Shown here: positions 1 to 8,259 of the stretch, one piece after another
How positions within the stretch are numbered: position 1 is the stretch's first letter
How the letters are laid out: each line of letters begins with the position of its first letter
Assembly (NCBI GenBank): GCA_017416765.1
Contig: JAFQBE010000013.1
Span: 1-64,000, forward strand
Source of the DNA: Clostridia bacterium
Lineage (GTDB): Bacteria; Bacillota; Clostridia; Oscillospirales; Acutalibacteraceae
Length of the DNA stretch: 64,000 nucleotides
Direction: 5' to 3'
Notes under the pieces: generated by a model
Databases searched by the model: none
What the model was told of the DNA's origin: nothing
What the model saw: the letters and a program-made list of their open reading frames with translations, nothing else
Made by a program: the position numbers and the translations under genes

Positions 1-10
1 AAATGAAATT

Positions 11-171
11 GCGATATAGGCTCACTACATTCGCCTGCGATATGATATAAATCCCCTGTACGCCGCAGCGTATATCGCATGCGAAGCATATATCGCACCG
101 TTAGGTATATCGCAAATCCCGCAAGGGATTTATATCGCTACAGTTTATCTGCAGAGCAGATAAACTGTAAG
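11..171. repeat. Intergenic mosaic of short palindromes (ATATCGC family)
   Basis: This non-coding stretch lies downstream of the SEDS gene. GCGATAT or its complement ATATCGC occurs at least six times between 11 and 140, separating small inverted repeats such as AAATCCCGCAAGGGATTT. It ends in a near-perfect hairpin at 140-170, with arms TACAGTTTATCTGC and GCAGATAAACTGTA and loop AGA. That hairpin could end transcription or protect the 3' end of the minus-strand operon. A similar array is seen at 42051-42197. I see no gene in it. Confidence 0.7.
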
Positions 172-1425
172 TTAGTTATCGTCCATCTGTTTTTCAAGCT
201 TAGGATATGTTTTAATATCCGCACTTTTTATAAGGGCAAACAGCGCCCATGAACAAATCATGCTTGTACCTCCGCGGCTTATAAAAGGCAGAGTTACACC
301 CGTAAGCGGCAACAAATCGGTAATGCCGAAAACATTGAGTGCCAGCTGAACAAGCAGCATTGCCGCTGCTGCAACAGCAGCTATTGAGTAAACGGTTGAG
401 CGTGCGTTGCGCGCAAGCCTTAAAGCGTAAACCGCAACAAAGGCAAAGCAAAGCACAACAGTAAACGCCACTATCATACCCCACTCTTCGCAGATAACGC
501 CGAAGATAAGGTCGGTTGTAGACGCATAAACATTCCGCAGCCTGCCCTCGCCAATACCCAGACCGAAAAGTCCGCCGCTTGAAGAATAAATCAGCACCCT
601 TGTCTGCTGAAAGCCGCCTTCATTTACATACTCCCATATATGACGGTAGGTTTCAAAGCGGGAAGCAACATGGGGCTTAAAGAATATAATCAATGCCGCA
701 CCGAGTACGGAAACAACACCGAGTAAGCCGATTGTTTTTATATCGCCCGACCGAAGGAAAGCGATAACCATAAAGGTTGCAAAGAATATAAGCGCTGTAC
801 CGAAATCGCGCATTAAAAACAGCGCACCGACGCAACCAAGCGAGAAAACAAGATATTTTGTAAGGCTTCGGGTAGACTGCAGCTTTTCAAGCGAAGCCGC
901 TCCTACAAAGATAAACGCAATTTTCACAAGCTCTGACGGCTGAATTGAAAACGAGCCGATTTCAATCCAGTTAAGCGCGCCGTTGATTGTGCGGGCAAGC
1001 ACAAGGTTTAACGCAAGCAGACCGACAGCCGCAACTGCAACAAACGGACGCAGGAAAGAAATAACCTCCACATTGCGCATTATTGCAAGAAGAATAACAA
1101 AGCCGACCAGACCTATTAAAATTGCTATAAACTGCTTCAGAGCATAATCGGGGTAAACGCTTGCAACGGTAGTAAGCCCTATGCCCGAAAGCATGAACGC
1201 AATAATTTCAAGCTCAACCGCACGCTGATTTGCAAGCCAGCGGGCACAGATAAAATAAACCCATTCAACAAGCATAAAGCCGCCAAAAACGGTAAGCAGT
1301 TCGGGATTTACCTCCTCACCCGAAAGCAGCACGGGCATAGCCGAAATAACCTGAAAAATCGTAACAAACATCAGCATTGAAACCCAGTTAAACGGTTGTT
1401 TTGCTTTTTTTATTTTTTCTGCCAT
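172..1425 (-). CDS. SEDS-family peptidoglycan polymerase (FtsW/RodA/SpoVE)
   Basis: This is a polytopic membrane protein of 417 residues with about ten hydrophobic segments, the usual SEDS size. The family hallmarks are present: GSFSIQPSELVKIAF in the middle, ICEEWGM near the sixth large segment, and GVTLPFISRGGTS close to the C terminus. SEDS proteins polymerise lipid II glycan strands together with a class B penicillin-binding protein. The ATG at 1425 is preferred over the one at 1443 because AAAGGGGTGA lies about 5 bases upstream of it. The gene follows an FHA-domain gene on the same strand with a 35-base gap, an FHA-RodA pairing known from Gram-positive wall clusters. The partner PBP, if present, would lie beyond the left edge. 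RodA versus FtsW cannot be decided here. Confidence 0.9.
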   Translation of the reverse strand: MAEKIKKAKQPFNWVSMLMFVTIFQVISAMPVLLSGEEVNPELLTVFGGFMLVEWVYFICARWLANQRAVELEIIAFMLSGIGLTTVASVYPDYALKQFIAILIGLVGFVILLAIMRNVEVISFLRPFVAVAAVGLLALNLVLARTINGALNWIEIGSFSIQPSELVKIAFIFVGAASLEKLQSTRSLTKYLVFSLGCVGALFLMRDFGTALIFFATFMVIAFLRSGDIKTIGLLGVVSVLGAALIIFFKPHVASRFETYRHIWEYVNEGGFQQTRVLIYSSSGGLFGLGIGEGRLRNVYASTTDLIFGVICEEWGMIVAFTVVLCFAFVAVYALRLARNARSTVYSIAAVAAAAMLLVQLALNVFGITDLLPLTGVTLPFISRGGTSMICSWALFALIKSADIKTYPKLEKQMDDN

Positions 1426-1460
1426 TGCATTCACCCCTTTCATATAAAATAAAACAAGAA

Positions 1461-2270
1461 TTATTTTTTAATTTTGTAGTATTCGTTGAACACAAAAATC
1501 ACTCCGCCAAGGCCTATTATATCGCCGTCTTTAAGCCTGCGTCTGCCTGTGCCGACCGCACGCGCGTTGACCTTTGTACCTGTTGCGGAATTCATATCCT
1601 CAATAAACCAAGCCGTGCCGTTTTTGTAAATTTTAGCGTGTTCGGAAGAAATCGGGCTGTATCGCAGCTTTACATCGCAATCGGGCGACCTGCCCACAAC
1701 ACAGCTTTCACAGCCGAGTACATATGCCTTCTGTGCCGCTTCATCAATAAGCGCAGGCAGAAAAGCCGCGGATTTTTCGGGTCTTGCCGCCCTTGTAGCC
1801 TTTGCCGCTTCCTTTGCTTTACGGCGGCGCTCTTTTTCCTTGGCGCGCTCCATATCGTCAACATCAACATCGAAGAATTCAAAAGCTGCCGTACCGAAGG
1901 TAACCGTATCACCATGGTTGAGCTTTGTAACTTTAGTAATTTTTTCGCCGTTTACCAGCACACCTGTGCGCGAATTGGTATCTGCCACAACCCAGCCATT
2001 GCGACGCTTTGAAATAACGGCATGAAAACGAGAAACTGTAGGCACATCAAAAACCAGATCACAGGTAGTACTCCTGCCTATTGCGTTTTCCCAACGGGTA
2101 AGCGGATAACGCTTTTTGCTGTTTTTTTGTACAAGGTAAGAGCCGACGCGCTTGCCGAAACGGCGGGTTACAAGCGACACAACACAGCTGCCCAGTACAA
2201 GCACGGCAAGCATAGCTATCAGATAACGGCTCATTATTACGGTAAAGCCGAATATATCGTTCATATCCAT
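1461..2270 (-). CDS. Membrane-anchored protein with two FHA domains
   Basis: The 269-residue protein has an N-terminal hydrophobic helix (about residues 8-30) and two forkhead-associated domains. FHA1 spans about 62-140 with IGRSTTCDLV, SRFHAVI and NSRTGVLVNG. FHA2 spans about 180-262 with VGRSPDCDVK, SSEHAKI and NSATGTKVN. The GR-S-xxH-N signature that contacts phosphothreonine is therefore intact in both. A charged Lys/Arg/Ala linker (about 143-170) joins them. FHA proteins of this kind recruit wall enzymes phosphorylated by Ser/Thr kinases, and the following SEDS gene fits that role. The start has GGGG about 10 bases upstream. A sigma-A promoter is visible at 2303-2331. Confidence 0.88.
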   Translation of the reverse strand: MDMNDIFGFTVIMSRYLIAMLAVLVLGSCVVSLVTRRFGKRVGSYLVQKNSKKRYPLTRWENAIGRSTTCDLVFDVPTVSRFHAVISKRRNGWVVADTNSRTGVLVNGEKITKVTKLNHGDTVTFGTAAFEFFDVDVDDMERAKEKERRRKAKEAAKATRAARPEKSAAFLPALIDEAAQKAYVLGCESCVVGRSPDCDVKLRYSPISSEHAKIYKNGTAWFIEDMNSATGTKVNARAVGTGRRRLKDGDIIGLGGVIFVFNEYYKIKK

Positions 2271-2302
2271 ATTCCGTCAGCCCCTTTCATATATATATTA
2301 AT

Positions 2303-2331
2303 ATTTTAATCTTTTATATTGAGTATGTCAA
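2303..2331 (-). promoter_or_regulatory. Sigma-A promoter of the FHA-SEDS operon
   Basis: On the minus strand TTGACA (2331-2326) is followed after 17 bases by TAAAAT (2308-2303). It fires leftward into the FHA gene, whose start codon is at 2270. Confidence 0.7.
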
Positions 2332-2335
2332 CTGA

Positions 2336-2364
2336 ATTACAGTTTAGCTTTGCAAAACTGTAAT
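2336..2364. repeat. Palindrome between divergent promoters
   Basis: Perfect 10-base arms ATTACAGTTT and AAACTGTAAT enclose a 9-base loop. It lies between the divergent -35 boxes of the FHA operon and galM, so it could be an operator. The same ACAGTTT-type arm recurs at 140-170 and 17883-17912, so it may instead be a dispersed repeat. Confidence 0.6.
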
Positions 2365-2373
2365 TTAAAGTGA

Positions 2374-2402
2374 TTGACTTTTTGTGTGCAAATCTTTATA
2401 CT
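2374..2402 (+). promoter_or_regulatory. Sigma-A promoter of galM-nth
   Basis: TTGACT (2374-2379), a 17-base spacer and TATACT (2397-2402) are followed by a short AT-rich leader to the galM start at 2471. Confidence 0.75.
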
Positions 2403-2470
2403 TAATATAAAATATAAATTCGTCAAATTTCGCAAGAAATTACTAAATTTTTATTAAGGAGCATCATATC

Positions 2471-3511
2471 ATGATTACAAAAAGCGTTTACGGCTTCATG
2501 CCCGACGGCAGCGAAGTAGCAAAATACAAAATCAAGAACAGTGAAGGCTGTTTTGCCGAATTCATAACCTACGGCGCAACTTGGCTTTCCGCTTTTATGC
2601 CTGATAAAGACGATATTTTGCAGGATGTGCTGCTCGGCTTTGACGATATGGACGGTCAGCTCAACCGCAGTGACTACCAGGGTCAGTTTGTAGGCAGATT
2701 TGCAAACAGGATAAAGGGCGGCAAATTCACTATTGACGGCATTGAATATCAGGTTGACTGCAATGAAGACGGCTGCAAAACCCTGCACAGCTGCGGCGAA
2801 TTTTCATACGCTAATTTTGATGCACAGCTCTGCGGCGAAAATGCTGTTATTTTTACCGCAGTTTCACCCGACGGTACACACGGCTTCCCCGGTACACTTA
2901 AAGTAAGTGTAAAATACACTCTTACAGACGATAACGAGGTTATTATTGATTACTCAGCGGTTTCCGACAAGGCAACCCTTATTAACCTCACTAACCACGC
3001 ATATTTCAACCTTGCAGGCTGCAACAGCGGTGATGTGCTGGGTCACGAAATCCGCTTTGATGCTGATTACTTTACCCCCACTACACCCGACAGCATACCC
3101 ACAGGCGAAATCAGAAGCGTTGAGGGCACGCCCTTTGATTTCAGAACGGCAAAACCCATTGGCAAGGATATCAAGGCAGATTACGACCAGCTGATTGCCG
3201 CAAAGGGCTACGACCACAACCTTTGCCTCAACAGCGGTGACGGAGCAAAAGTAAGCGTGCTTGAACCCATCAGCGGCAGAACAATGGAAATGTATACTGA
3301 CCTGCCCGGTGTTCAGTTTTACACCGGCAACTTCCTTGACGGAACAAGAGCCGGCAAAGGCGGCTGCCCCATGGTACAGCACGCAGGTTTCTGCCTTGAA
3401 ACACAGGTTTATCCCGATGCACCCAACCACGAAAATTTCCCGCAGTGCACCTATGCCGCAGGCGAAGAATTCAAATCCAGAACAGTATATAAGTTTGGTG
3501 TTAAAGCATGA
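2471..3511 (+). CDS. galM: Aldose 1-epimerase (galactose mutarotase)
   Basis: This cytosolic enzyme interconverts alpha and beta anomers of galactose and glucose, feeding the Leloir pathway. At 346 residues it has the normal family length. Visible signature residues are the substrate-binding GRFANRI (75-81), His106 in LHSCGE, the catalytic acid His176 in LTNHAYFNLAG, DHNLCL further on, and the catalytic base Glu310 in GFCLETQ. AAGGAG lies about 8 bases before the ATG and a promoter is seen at 2374-2402. The stop overlaps the ATG of nth by four bases, so the two are translationally coupled although functionally unrelated. An alpha-galactosidase elsewhere in the window (58.6-60.8 kb) could supply galactose. 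Confidence 0.95.
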   Translation: MITKSVYGFMPDGSEVAKYKIKNSEGCFAEFITYGATWLSAFMPDKDDILQDVLLGFDDMDGQLNRSDYQGQFVGRFANRIKGGKFTIDGIEYQVDCNEDGCKTLHSCGEFSYANFDAQLCGENAVIFTAVSPDGTHGFPGTLKVSVKYTLTDDNEVIIDYSAVSDKATLINLTNHAYFNLAGCNSGDVLGHEIRFDADYFTPTTPDSIPTGEIRSVEGTPFDFRTAKPIGKDIKADYDQLIAAKGYDHNLCLNSGDGAKVSVLEPISGRTMEMYTDLPGVQFYTGNFLDGTRAGKGGCPMVQHAGFCLETQVYPDAPNHENFPQCTYAAGEEFKSRTVYKFGVKA

Positions 3512-4140
3512 CAAAAAAAGAAATTGCCGAATTTGCGGTTGAACAGCTGAAAAAGGATTATCCCGAAGCAATATGTTCACTTGACGCGGCAGACCCCGTA
3601 CAGCTCATAATCGCTACGCGGCTTTCTGCGCAATGCACAGATGCGCGCGTAAACCTTGTAACCCCAAAGCTTTTTGAAAAATATAAAACGCTTGAGGATT
3701 ATGCGGCTGCCGATATAGAAGATGTTGAAGAAATTGTCCGTCCCTGCGGCTTTTATCACATGAAAGCGCGGGATATTATTGCCATGTCGCAAATGATGCT
3801 TGACAAATTCGGCGGCAAAGTGCCCGACAATATTGACGACCTTGTAAGCCTGCCCGGTGTCGGCAGAAAAACGGCAAACCTTATAATGGGCGATGTCTAC
3901 GGTCAACCTGCTGTAGTTGCGGATACGCACCTTATACGCATTTCAAACCGGCTCGGTCTGGTTAAAACCAAGGACCCGTACAAGGTTGAAATGCAGCTAA
4001 AAAAAATATTGCCCCCCGAAGAGAGCAACAATTTCTGCCACCGCTGTGTATTGCACGGCAGAGCGGTGTGTGATGCCCGCAAACCAAAATGCGATATATG
4101 CAACCTTGCAAGAGTTTGCAAAACCGCAAATCAGGAATAA
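3508..4140 (+). CDS. nth: Endonuclease III, DNA glycosylase/AP lyase
   Basis: This base-excision-repair enzyme removes oxidised pyrimidines and cleaves abasic sites. The 210-residue protein has the full family layout: a helix-hairpin-helix at LPGVGRKTAN with the catalytic Lys121, the catalytic Asp139 in VADTHLIR, and a C-terminal [4Fe-4S] loop formed by Cys188, Cys195, Cys198 and Cys204 with the classic 6-2-5 spacing. These positions are shifted by one from the E. coli enzyme. The ATG overlaps the galM stop (ATGA). A terminator follows at 4145-4186. Confidence 0.96.
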   Translation: MTKKEIAEFAVEQLKKDYPEAICSLDAADPVQLIIATRLSAQCTDARVNLVTPKLFEKYKTLEDYAAADIEDVEEIVRPCGFYHMKARDIIAMSQMMLDKFGGKVPDNIDDLVSLPGVGRKTANLIMGDVYGQPAVVADTHLIRISNRLGLVKTKDPYKVEMQLKKILPPEESNNFCHRCVLHGRAVCDARKPKCDICNLARVCKTANQE

Positions 4141-4144
4141 AAAT

Positions 4145-4186
4145 CAAGCAGTACAGCTTATATTTGCTGTACTGCTTCTCTTTTAT
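4145..4186 (+). terminator. Rho-independent terminator after nth
   Basis: AAGCAGTACAG and CTGTACTGCTT arms with a roughly 10-base loop are followed by CTCTTTTAT. It separates galM-nth from the convergent DUF4091 gene. Confidence 0.75.
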
Positions 4187-4219
4187 CAGAACATTTTTAA
4201 TTTTGATTGTTGTAAAAAA

Positions 4220-5833
4220 TCAATACAGTTCTTCCAACAATGCGTTTACTTTCTCGCGTTTTTCGAGCATAGGAGCTATACCCTTTTCGTAGTTTGTAAA
4301 TCCGAGCGGTTCACCTACGGTATTTTCAATAACTTCTACTGCCTTTTCGTGCCCGATTTTCTTTTCAAGGAGTTTGAGTGCGGCATAATCCTGGAAAGCA
4401 TCGTAGAAAACCTTGAAGCGCAGAGAAATAAGCGGCTGACCGTTTTCACCGGGATAAACCATAAACGCATCACCCGACGGGAATGCCTTGCCCGCATCGG
4501 TTTCTTCAAAGGGGTTCAAATCGGTGCGCTTTGAATGCTGACTGTACCAGAAATTATAGCCCCACTGCAAAAAGCCGACACAGTTGAACTTAAAAAGCTG
4601 AAAGCCTAAAACACGGTTACGGTATGACGGCATAGCCATGAAGCGGTTTGATGTACCCTTATACTGACCGCAGCAGTAATAGGTCCACAGTCCGTCCACC
4701 TTGCCGTAGAATTTGTGCGCATGGTCAAGTGAGGGAACAGGAGTTTTTACAAGGCCCTTTTTGTAGTATTTAAAATTGCTCAATGCATCAAGATTCTTAT
4801 AATCCGGGAAAAGCTCGCGAATCAAACGGCTTGCCTTTGCATAAGAACGCACCTGCAAATCGTTCGGTTCATCAGAAACATGAACCCAGCATCTGTCTTT
4901 GACATTTTCGTCAATAAGGAATTTATCAAGTGCTGCTGCAAATTGAGTGAGGAAGGCTTTGTATTTTTTACCGCCCGCAGCAGTTTTCCAACCGAAAATC
5001 AACTTGCCGTTTGTATCGACTATTTTAGGAGCATGACTTGCGCCCCACTGTGTAAACAGGTGTGAAAGCTCAAACTGCTTTACGCCGCAGCTGAGTGCCA
5101 TTTTAATCCAGCGGCTGAGCTTATCAAAGCCAAAGGCATATTCATCCTTGCCGGTTACAGTAACATCAACAAGCTGCATTGTCGGGCGTTCACCGCCAAC
5201 CGCTGTATCAAGCGGCGGTGTAAACAACGGGGTGAGAAGCATATTAATACCGTGCTTAACGGCAACTCTGACATAGTTTTCAATTATCTGCCAATGCTCT
5301 TCACTGAAAGCCTGAGCGTTATACCATGTTGCAAGGCAGTCGCAATGGAACCAATTTGTACAGATAAGCTCCTGCTCGGGCATTTCAACATCAATAACCT
5401 TAATTTTCATGCTTTCCTTTGCAACAAGCTCATTTTCTTCGTTGTAAAGTGAAAGCTCAATATTTTTTTCACCTGCTGTTTCAGCACTGACTTCAAACCA
5501 TACGCTGCACCAGCCGCCGTTTACAAACTCAATTTCACCGTTTTCGCAAGGGACAAGACAATCGGGATAATAGCCGTCGGGTGAAACTAAAATATCGTCA
5601 TCATGGTCTTCATAATATGGCAGTGCAGAAGGAACGGACAGAACATTGAAAGCATTTATTTCAACACCGTCTGCACCGTTTATTTCAACACGCAGCGGCT
5701 CATCCGTAAACACGGCAAGCTGAAAATTACTGCGTTCCTTTTTAAGCATGGAAAAGGAACTTATTGCGTAAAAATCGCCTTCGCTTTGTGCAAAGATTTT
5801 TTCAAGGGATGAAACAAGCTTTGTTTTAACCAT
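4220..5833 (-). CDS. DUF4091-type glycoside hydrolase-like protein
   Basis: This 537-residue protein has no signal peptide. The N-terminal 150 residues look like beta-sandwich sequence. The rest looks like a TIM barrel ending in a DUF4091-type region with LDALSNFKYY, DGLWTYYCCGQYKG, GFLQWGYNFWYS and LRFKVFYDAFQDYAALK. The DEPND motif in CWVHVSDEPND is a plausible catalytic acid site. Family members are annotated as putative glycosidases, but the substrate is not known to me. The ATG at 5833 is chosen because GGAGAGAG lies directly upstream; extending to 5923 would overlap the preceding gene. It lies 13 bases downstream of the SpoIID-like gene. Confidence 0.75.
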   Translation of the reverse strand: MVKTKLVSSLEKIFAQSEGDFYAISSFSMLKKERSNFQLAVFTDEPLRVEINGADGVEINAFNVLSVPSALPYYEDHDDDILVSPDGYYPDCLVPCENGEIEFVNGGWCSVWFEVSAETAGEKNIELSLYNEENELVAKESMKIKVIDVEMPEQELICTNWFHCDCLATWYNAQAFSEEHWQIIENYVRVAVKHGINMLLTPLFTPPLDTAVGGERPTMQLVDVTVTGKDEYAFGFDKLSRWIKMALSCGVKQFELSHLFTQWGASHAPKIVDTNGKLIFGWKTAAGGKKYKAFLTQFAAALDKFLIDENVKDRCWVHVSDEPNDLQVRSYAKASRLIRELFPDYKNLDALSNFKYYKKGLVKTPVPSLDHAHKFYGKVDGLWTYYCCGQYKGTSNRFMAMPSYRNRVLGFQLFKFNCVGFLQWGYNFWYSQHSKRTDLNPFEETDAGKAFPSGDAFMVYPGENGQPLISLRFKVFYDAFQDYAALKLLEKKIGHEKAVEVIENTVGEPLGFTNYEKGIAPMLEKREKVNALLEELY

Positions 5834-5846
5834 AATTCTCTCTCCT

Positions 5847-8243
5847 TTAATCAGCTTTATATGAAACGGTAAAGCAATGCGAACGGATTCTGTAGCCCAT
5901 TGCGGTTGCGCGGAAATTTGCACCGCTCAATGTTTTTGAGCCTACCGTCATTTTTGCTACATAGCCTATATCCGAACTCACCGCACCGTCGTGCTCGATT
6001 ATTTTAATCCAGCCTGCAGGGTTGCCGTCGAGCTCAACACCTATGTTTTTTTCCATGAGAGCGCTGAATTCGTCTGCTGAAATTTCATAGGTAGTTTTGT
6101 ATTTGGCACAGTTTTTATCGTATGAGCTGTCAACCACCTGTTCAAGGTAAGGATACGGTCCGCCGCTCCATACGCTTGATGCCTTTGTGGTTTTGCCCGC
6201 TGACATTGCAAAATATGTTGTCATCGCAGGCTGACCGCCGTATGAAACATAGTTACCCATAATTTCCTTAACCGCCTGCTCAAGAAGTGTACCCTCAAAA
6301 GCATAGCCCTTTTTGAAAGCGTGTGCCGATGCGCTTAAAGTAAAACCGTAGCGCTTTGCATAGGTGTAGGCAACCACAGCCTGAGCCTTGAACGCTTCCT
6401 TATTTGATGCGTTACAGCCCGTGCCTATTTCTGCGGCAACAGTACAGCAAAGGTATTCGAGCATACCGTATTCGGCTGCACCGTATTTTACCGTTTCGGG
6501 CATCGCGGAGTCCGCTTCAACAATTGTTGTGCCGGGGAAATAATGGAGCAATATTTCATTGCAGGTTTTGCCTGCCCTTGCCATTGCAAGCGCACCTTCC
6601 TGGCTCATACCCACACCGTGACCGTAGCCGTAAACGGTAAAAGTAAATGTACCCTTATATTTTGTTTCGGGTCTTGTTACCGTTGCTTCGGCGGTTGTTG
6701 TGTTTTTTTCGGTGGGCTTTTGCGTTATTTTTACAGCAGTTGTTGTAACGGCCGTTGTAACCGCCGCTAAAGTTGTTTTGGGGATGGTAGTGGCAGGCTT
6801 AGCTGTTGTGGTAACCTTCTTAGTCGTAGTCGGTTTTGTTGTTTTTTCTGTTGTGGGTTTTGCTGCGGTTGTTGCCTTTTCTGTAGTCGAAGGCTCTATA
6901 TTCTCGGAAGCTTCCGTTGTATTCAAAATTATGGTTGTGGGTTCTGTAATATTTATTTCTGTGTTATTTTCGTTTGTTTCTTCTTCAAATTCTACAAATG
7001 GACCTAAAGCTGAATTTTCACTGTTCAAAAAAGGGAAGGAGCCGCTGTCTGCAACGGCTCCGCCGGCAGCAGCCGCAAAAGCTGCAGCTGCTGTTTCTCT
7101 GTTTTCATTTGCGCTGTCAAAGCCGAAAAAACCTACAAGAACTGCGGCGGCAAGAATCATTGCAACAAGCACATAAACTGCCGTTCTGATGCCCCTGTAT
7201 TTTTTCTTGGTTTTTTCTTCGGGTGTGGGTTCTTCAAGCTCTTCAATAGGTTCTGCAGAAAAGCTTTCTGCAGCTGCGGCAGGTTCGGAAAGCTCTGCGC
7301 ACTTGTCACAAATCATTTCCATAAGCATTTCAATTGCCGCAGTAATAAGCTCTTCGGGTGTTTCACCTGTCTGTGAAACGAAACGGAGAACGCGCGAAGC
7401 TGCCGTATCGGCAACCGCAACATATACATTATATTTCTGCTCGCCTGTTTCCTGCGATGCGCCCGTAAATACATTTGATACGGCTGCACCGAGTGCGCTT
7501 TCACCCTGCGGAATGGCATAACGCGCAAGGTCTGCTATGTAGCTGCGGGGGGCTTCGTCCCCGCGCTGTGCCGTATAGGAAGTAAATACAAAGGTGCCGT
7601 TTTCAATTTCTTCGCTGCAAAGGTCTTTTACCATTTCGCATGACGGTGTGCCTGCAAAATAAACCTTCATATCTTTTTCACGAAGCATTTTTCCTGCTTT
7701 TTCAGCAAGTTTTGAATCGGGTGCAGCTGACCTTTCCTGCTGTTCAGGCGCATATTTTTCAAGCATCGGCTTCAGACCCTTTTCTGTAACGGGGTCAAGC
7801 CTTAACTTGTCCAGCGTAAGCATTACAAAGTGCTGCTTGCCCGACTGCAGGGCAAAGCCTGAATAAAGTCCGTCCTCCGTGGGGAAGATTTCGGCATTTA
7901 CAGGCATTGCACAATGCATTGAAAGCTGATATGCGGTCATATCCTTTGCATCGCCAATAAGTGTTTTAAGCTGTTCGTTAAGCTGGGTTTTGACATGCAT
8001 TGCACGCAGAATTGCAAGCTTTGATTTGCAGTAGACCGACGGCTCAAGACCGACAACTACCAAATCGGAATTAGAAAAGGCATCGCTGAGCGATGATGAA
8101 ACCTGCGACATTGAGCCGCAAAGCCTGAAATCACACCTGCCGTAAGAGGTCAGGACGCCTTTAAGCTTATCCGCCGCAAACTGGACGGTTTCAGCACCGC
8201 TGATATTCAAAGCAATAAAACTTATATTCATCTGGCTTTTCAC
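5847..8243 (-). CDS. CinA-like cytoplasmic region fused to a SpoIID/LytB domain
   Basis: The 798-residue protein has four parts. Residues 1-310 are cytoplasmic and resemble CinA two genes upstream: SDAFSNSDLVVVGLEP matches SNALERSELVILTGGLGP, and SGFALQSGKQHFVMLTLDKL matches PGCAVEKDGKVAIMLPGPP, but GGLGPTxDD is lost. A transmembrane helix (about 352-372) and a Thr/Lys-rich linker (about 425-525) follow. The SpoIID/LytB region (about 528-798) carries YGYGHGVGMSQEGALAMA and then TVAAEIG with EAFKAQAVVAYTYAKRYG. SpoIID enzymes cut peptidoglycan glycan strands at sporulation, while LytB-type relatives act in vegetative wall turnover. The GTG start fits AAAAGGA 7 bases upstream; the ATG at 8231 is the alternative. 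Gap to the sortase gene is 16 bases. Confidence 0.8.
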   Translation of the reverse strand: MKSQMNISFIALNISGAETVQFAADKLKGVLTSYGRCDFRLCGSMSQVSSSLSDAFSNSDLVVVGLEPSVYCKSKLAILRAMHVKTQLNEQLKTLIGDAKDMTAYQLSMHCAMPVNAEIFPTEDGLYSGFALQSGKQHFVMLTLDKLRLDPVTEKGLKPMLEKYAPEQQERSAAPDSKLAEKAGKMLREKDMKVYFAGTPSCEMVKDLCSEEIENGTFVFTSYTAQRGDEAPRSYIADLARYAIPQGESALGAAVSNVFTGASQETGEQKYNVYVAVADTAASRVLRFVSQTGETPEELITAAIEMLMEMICDKCAELSEPAAAAESFSAEPIEELEEPTPEEKTKKKYRGIRTAVYVLVAMILAAAVLVGFFGFDSANENRETAAAAFAAAAGGAVADSGSFPFLNSENSALGPFVEFEEETNENNTEINITEPTTIILNTTEASENIEPSTTEKATTAAKPTTEKTTKPTTTKKVTTTAKPATTIPKTTLAAVTTAVTTTAVKITQKPTEKNTTTAEATVTRPETKYKGTFTFTVYGYGHGVGMSQEGALAMARAGKTCNEILLHYFPGTTIVEADSAMPETVKYGAAEYGMLEYLCCTVAAEIGTGCNASNKEAFKAQAVVAYTYAKRYGFTLSASAHAFKKGYAFEGTLLEQAVKEIMGNYVSYGGQPAMTTYFAMSAGKTTKASSVWSGGPYPYLEQVVDSSYDKNCAKYKTTYEISADEFSALMEKNIGVELDGNPAGWIKIIEHDGAVSSDIGYVAKMTVGSKTLSGANFRATAMGYRIRSHCFTVSYKAD

Positions 8244-8259
8244 TGTCCTTTCCTTTTAA

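Noticed and set aside
11..171. CRISPR array
   Set aside because: The repeated unit is only about 7 bases, spacing is irregular and the segments are palindromic; no cas gene is present.
6700..7176. Plus-strand Val-rich open frame
   Set aside because: It is the complement of the Thr-rich linker of the SpoIID-like gene, whose codon bias leaves the opposite strand open.
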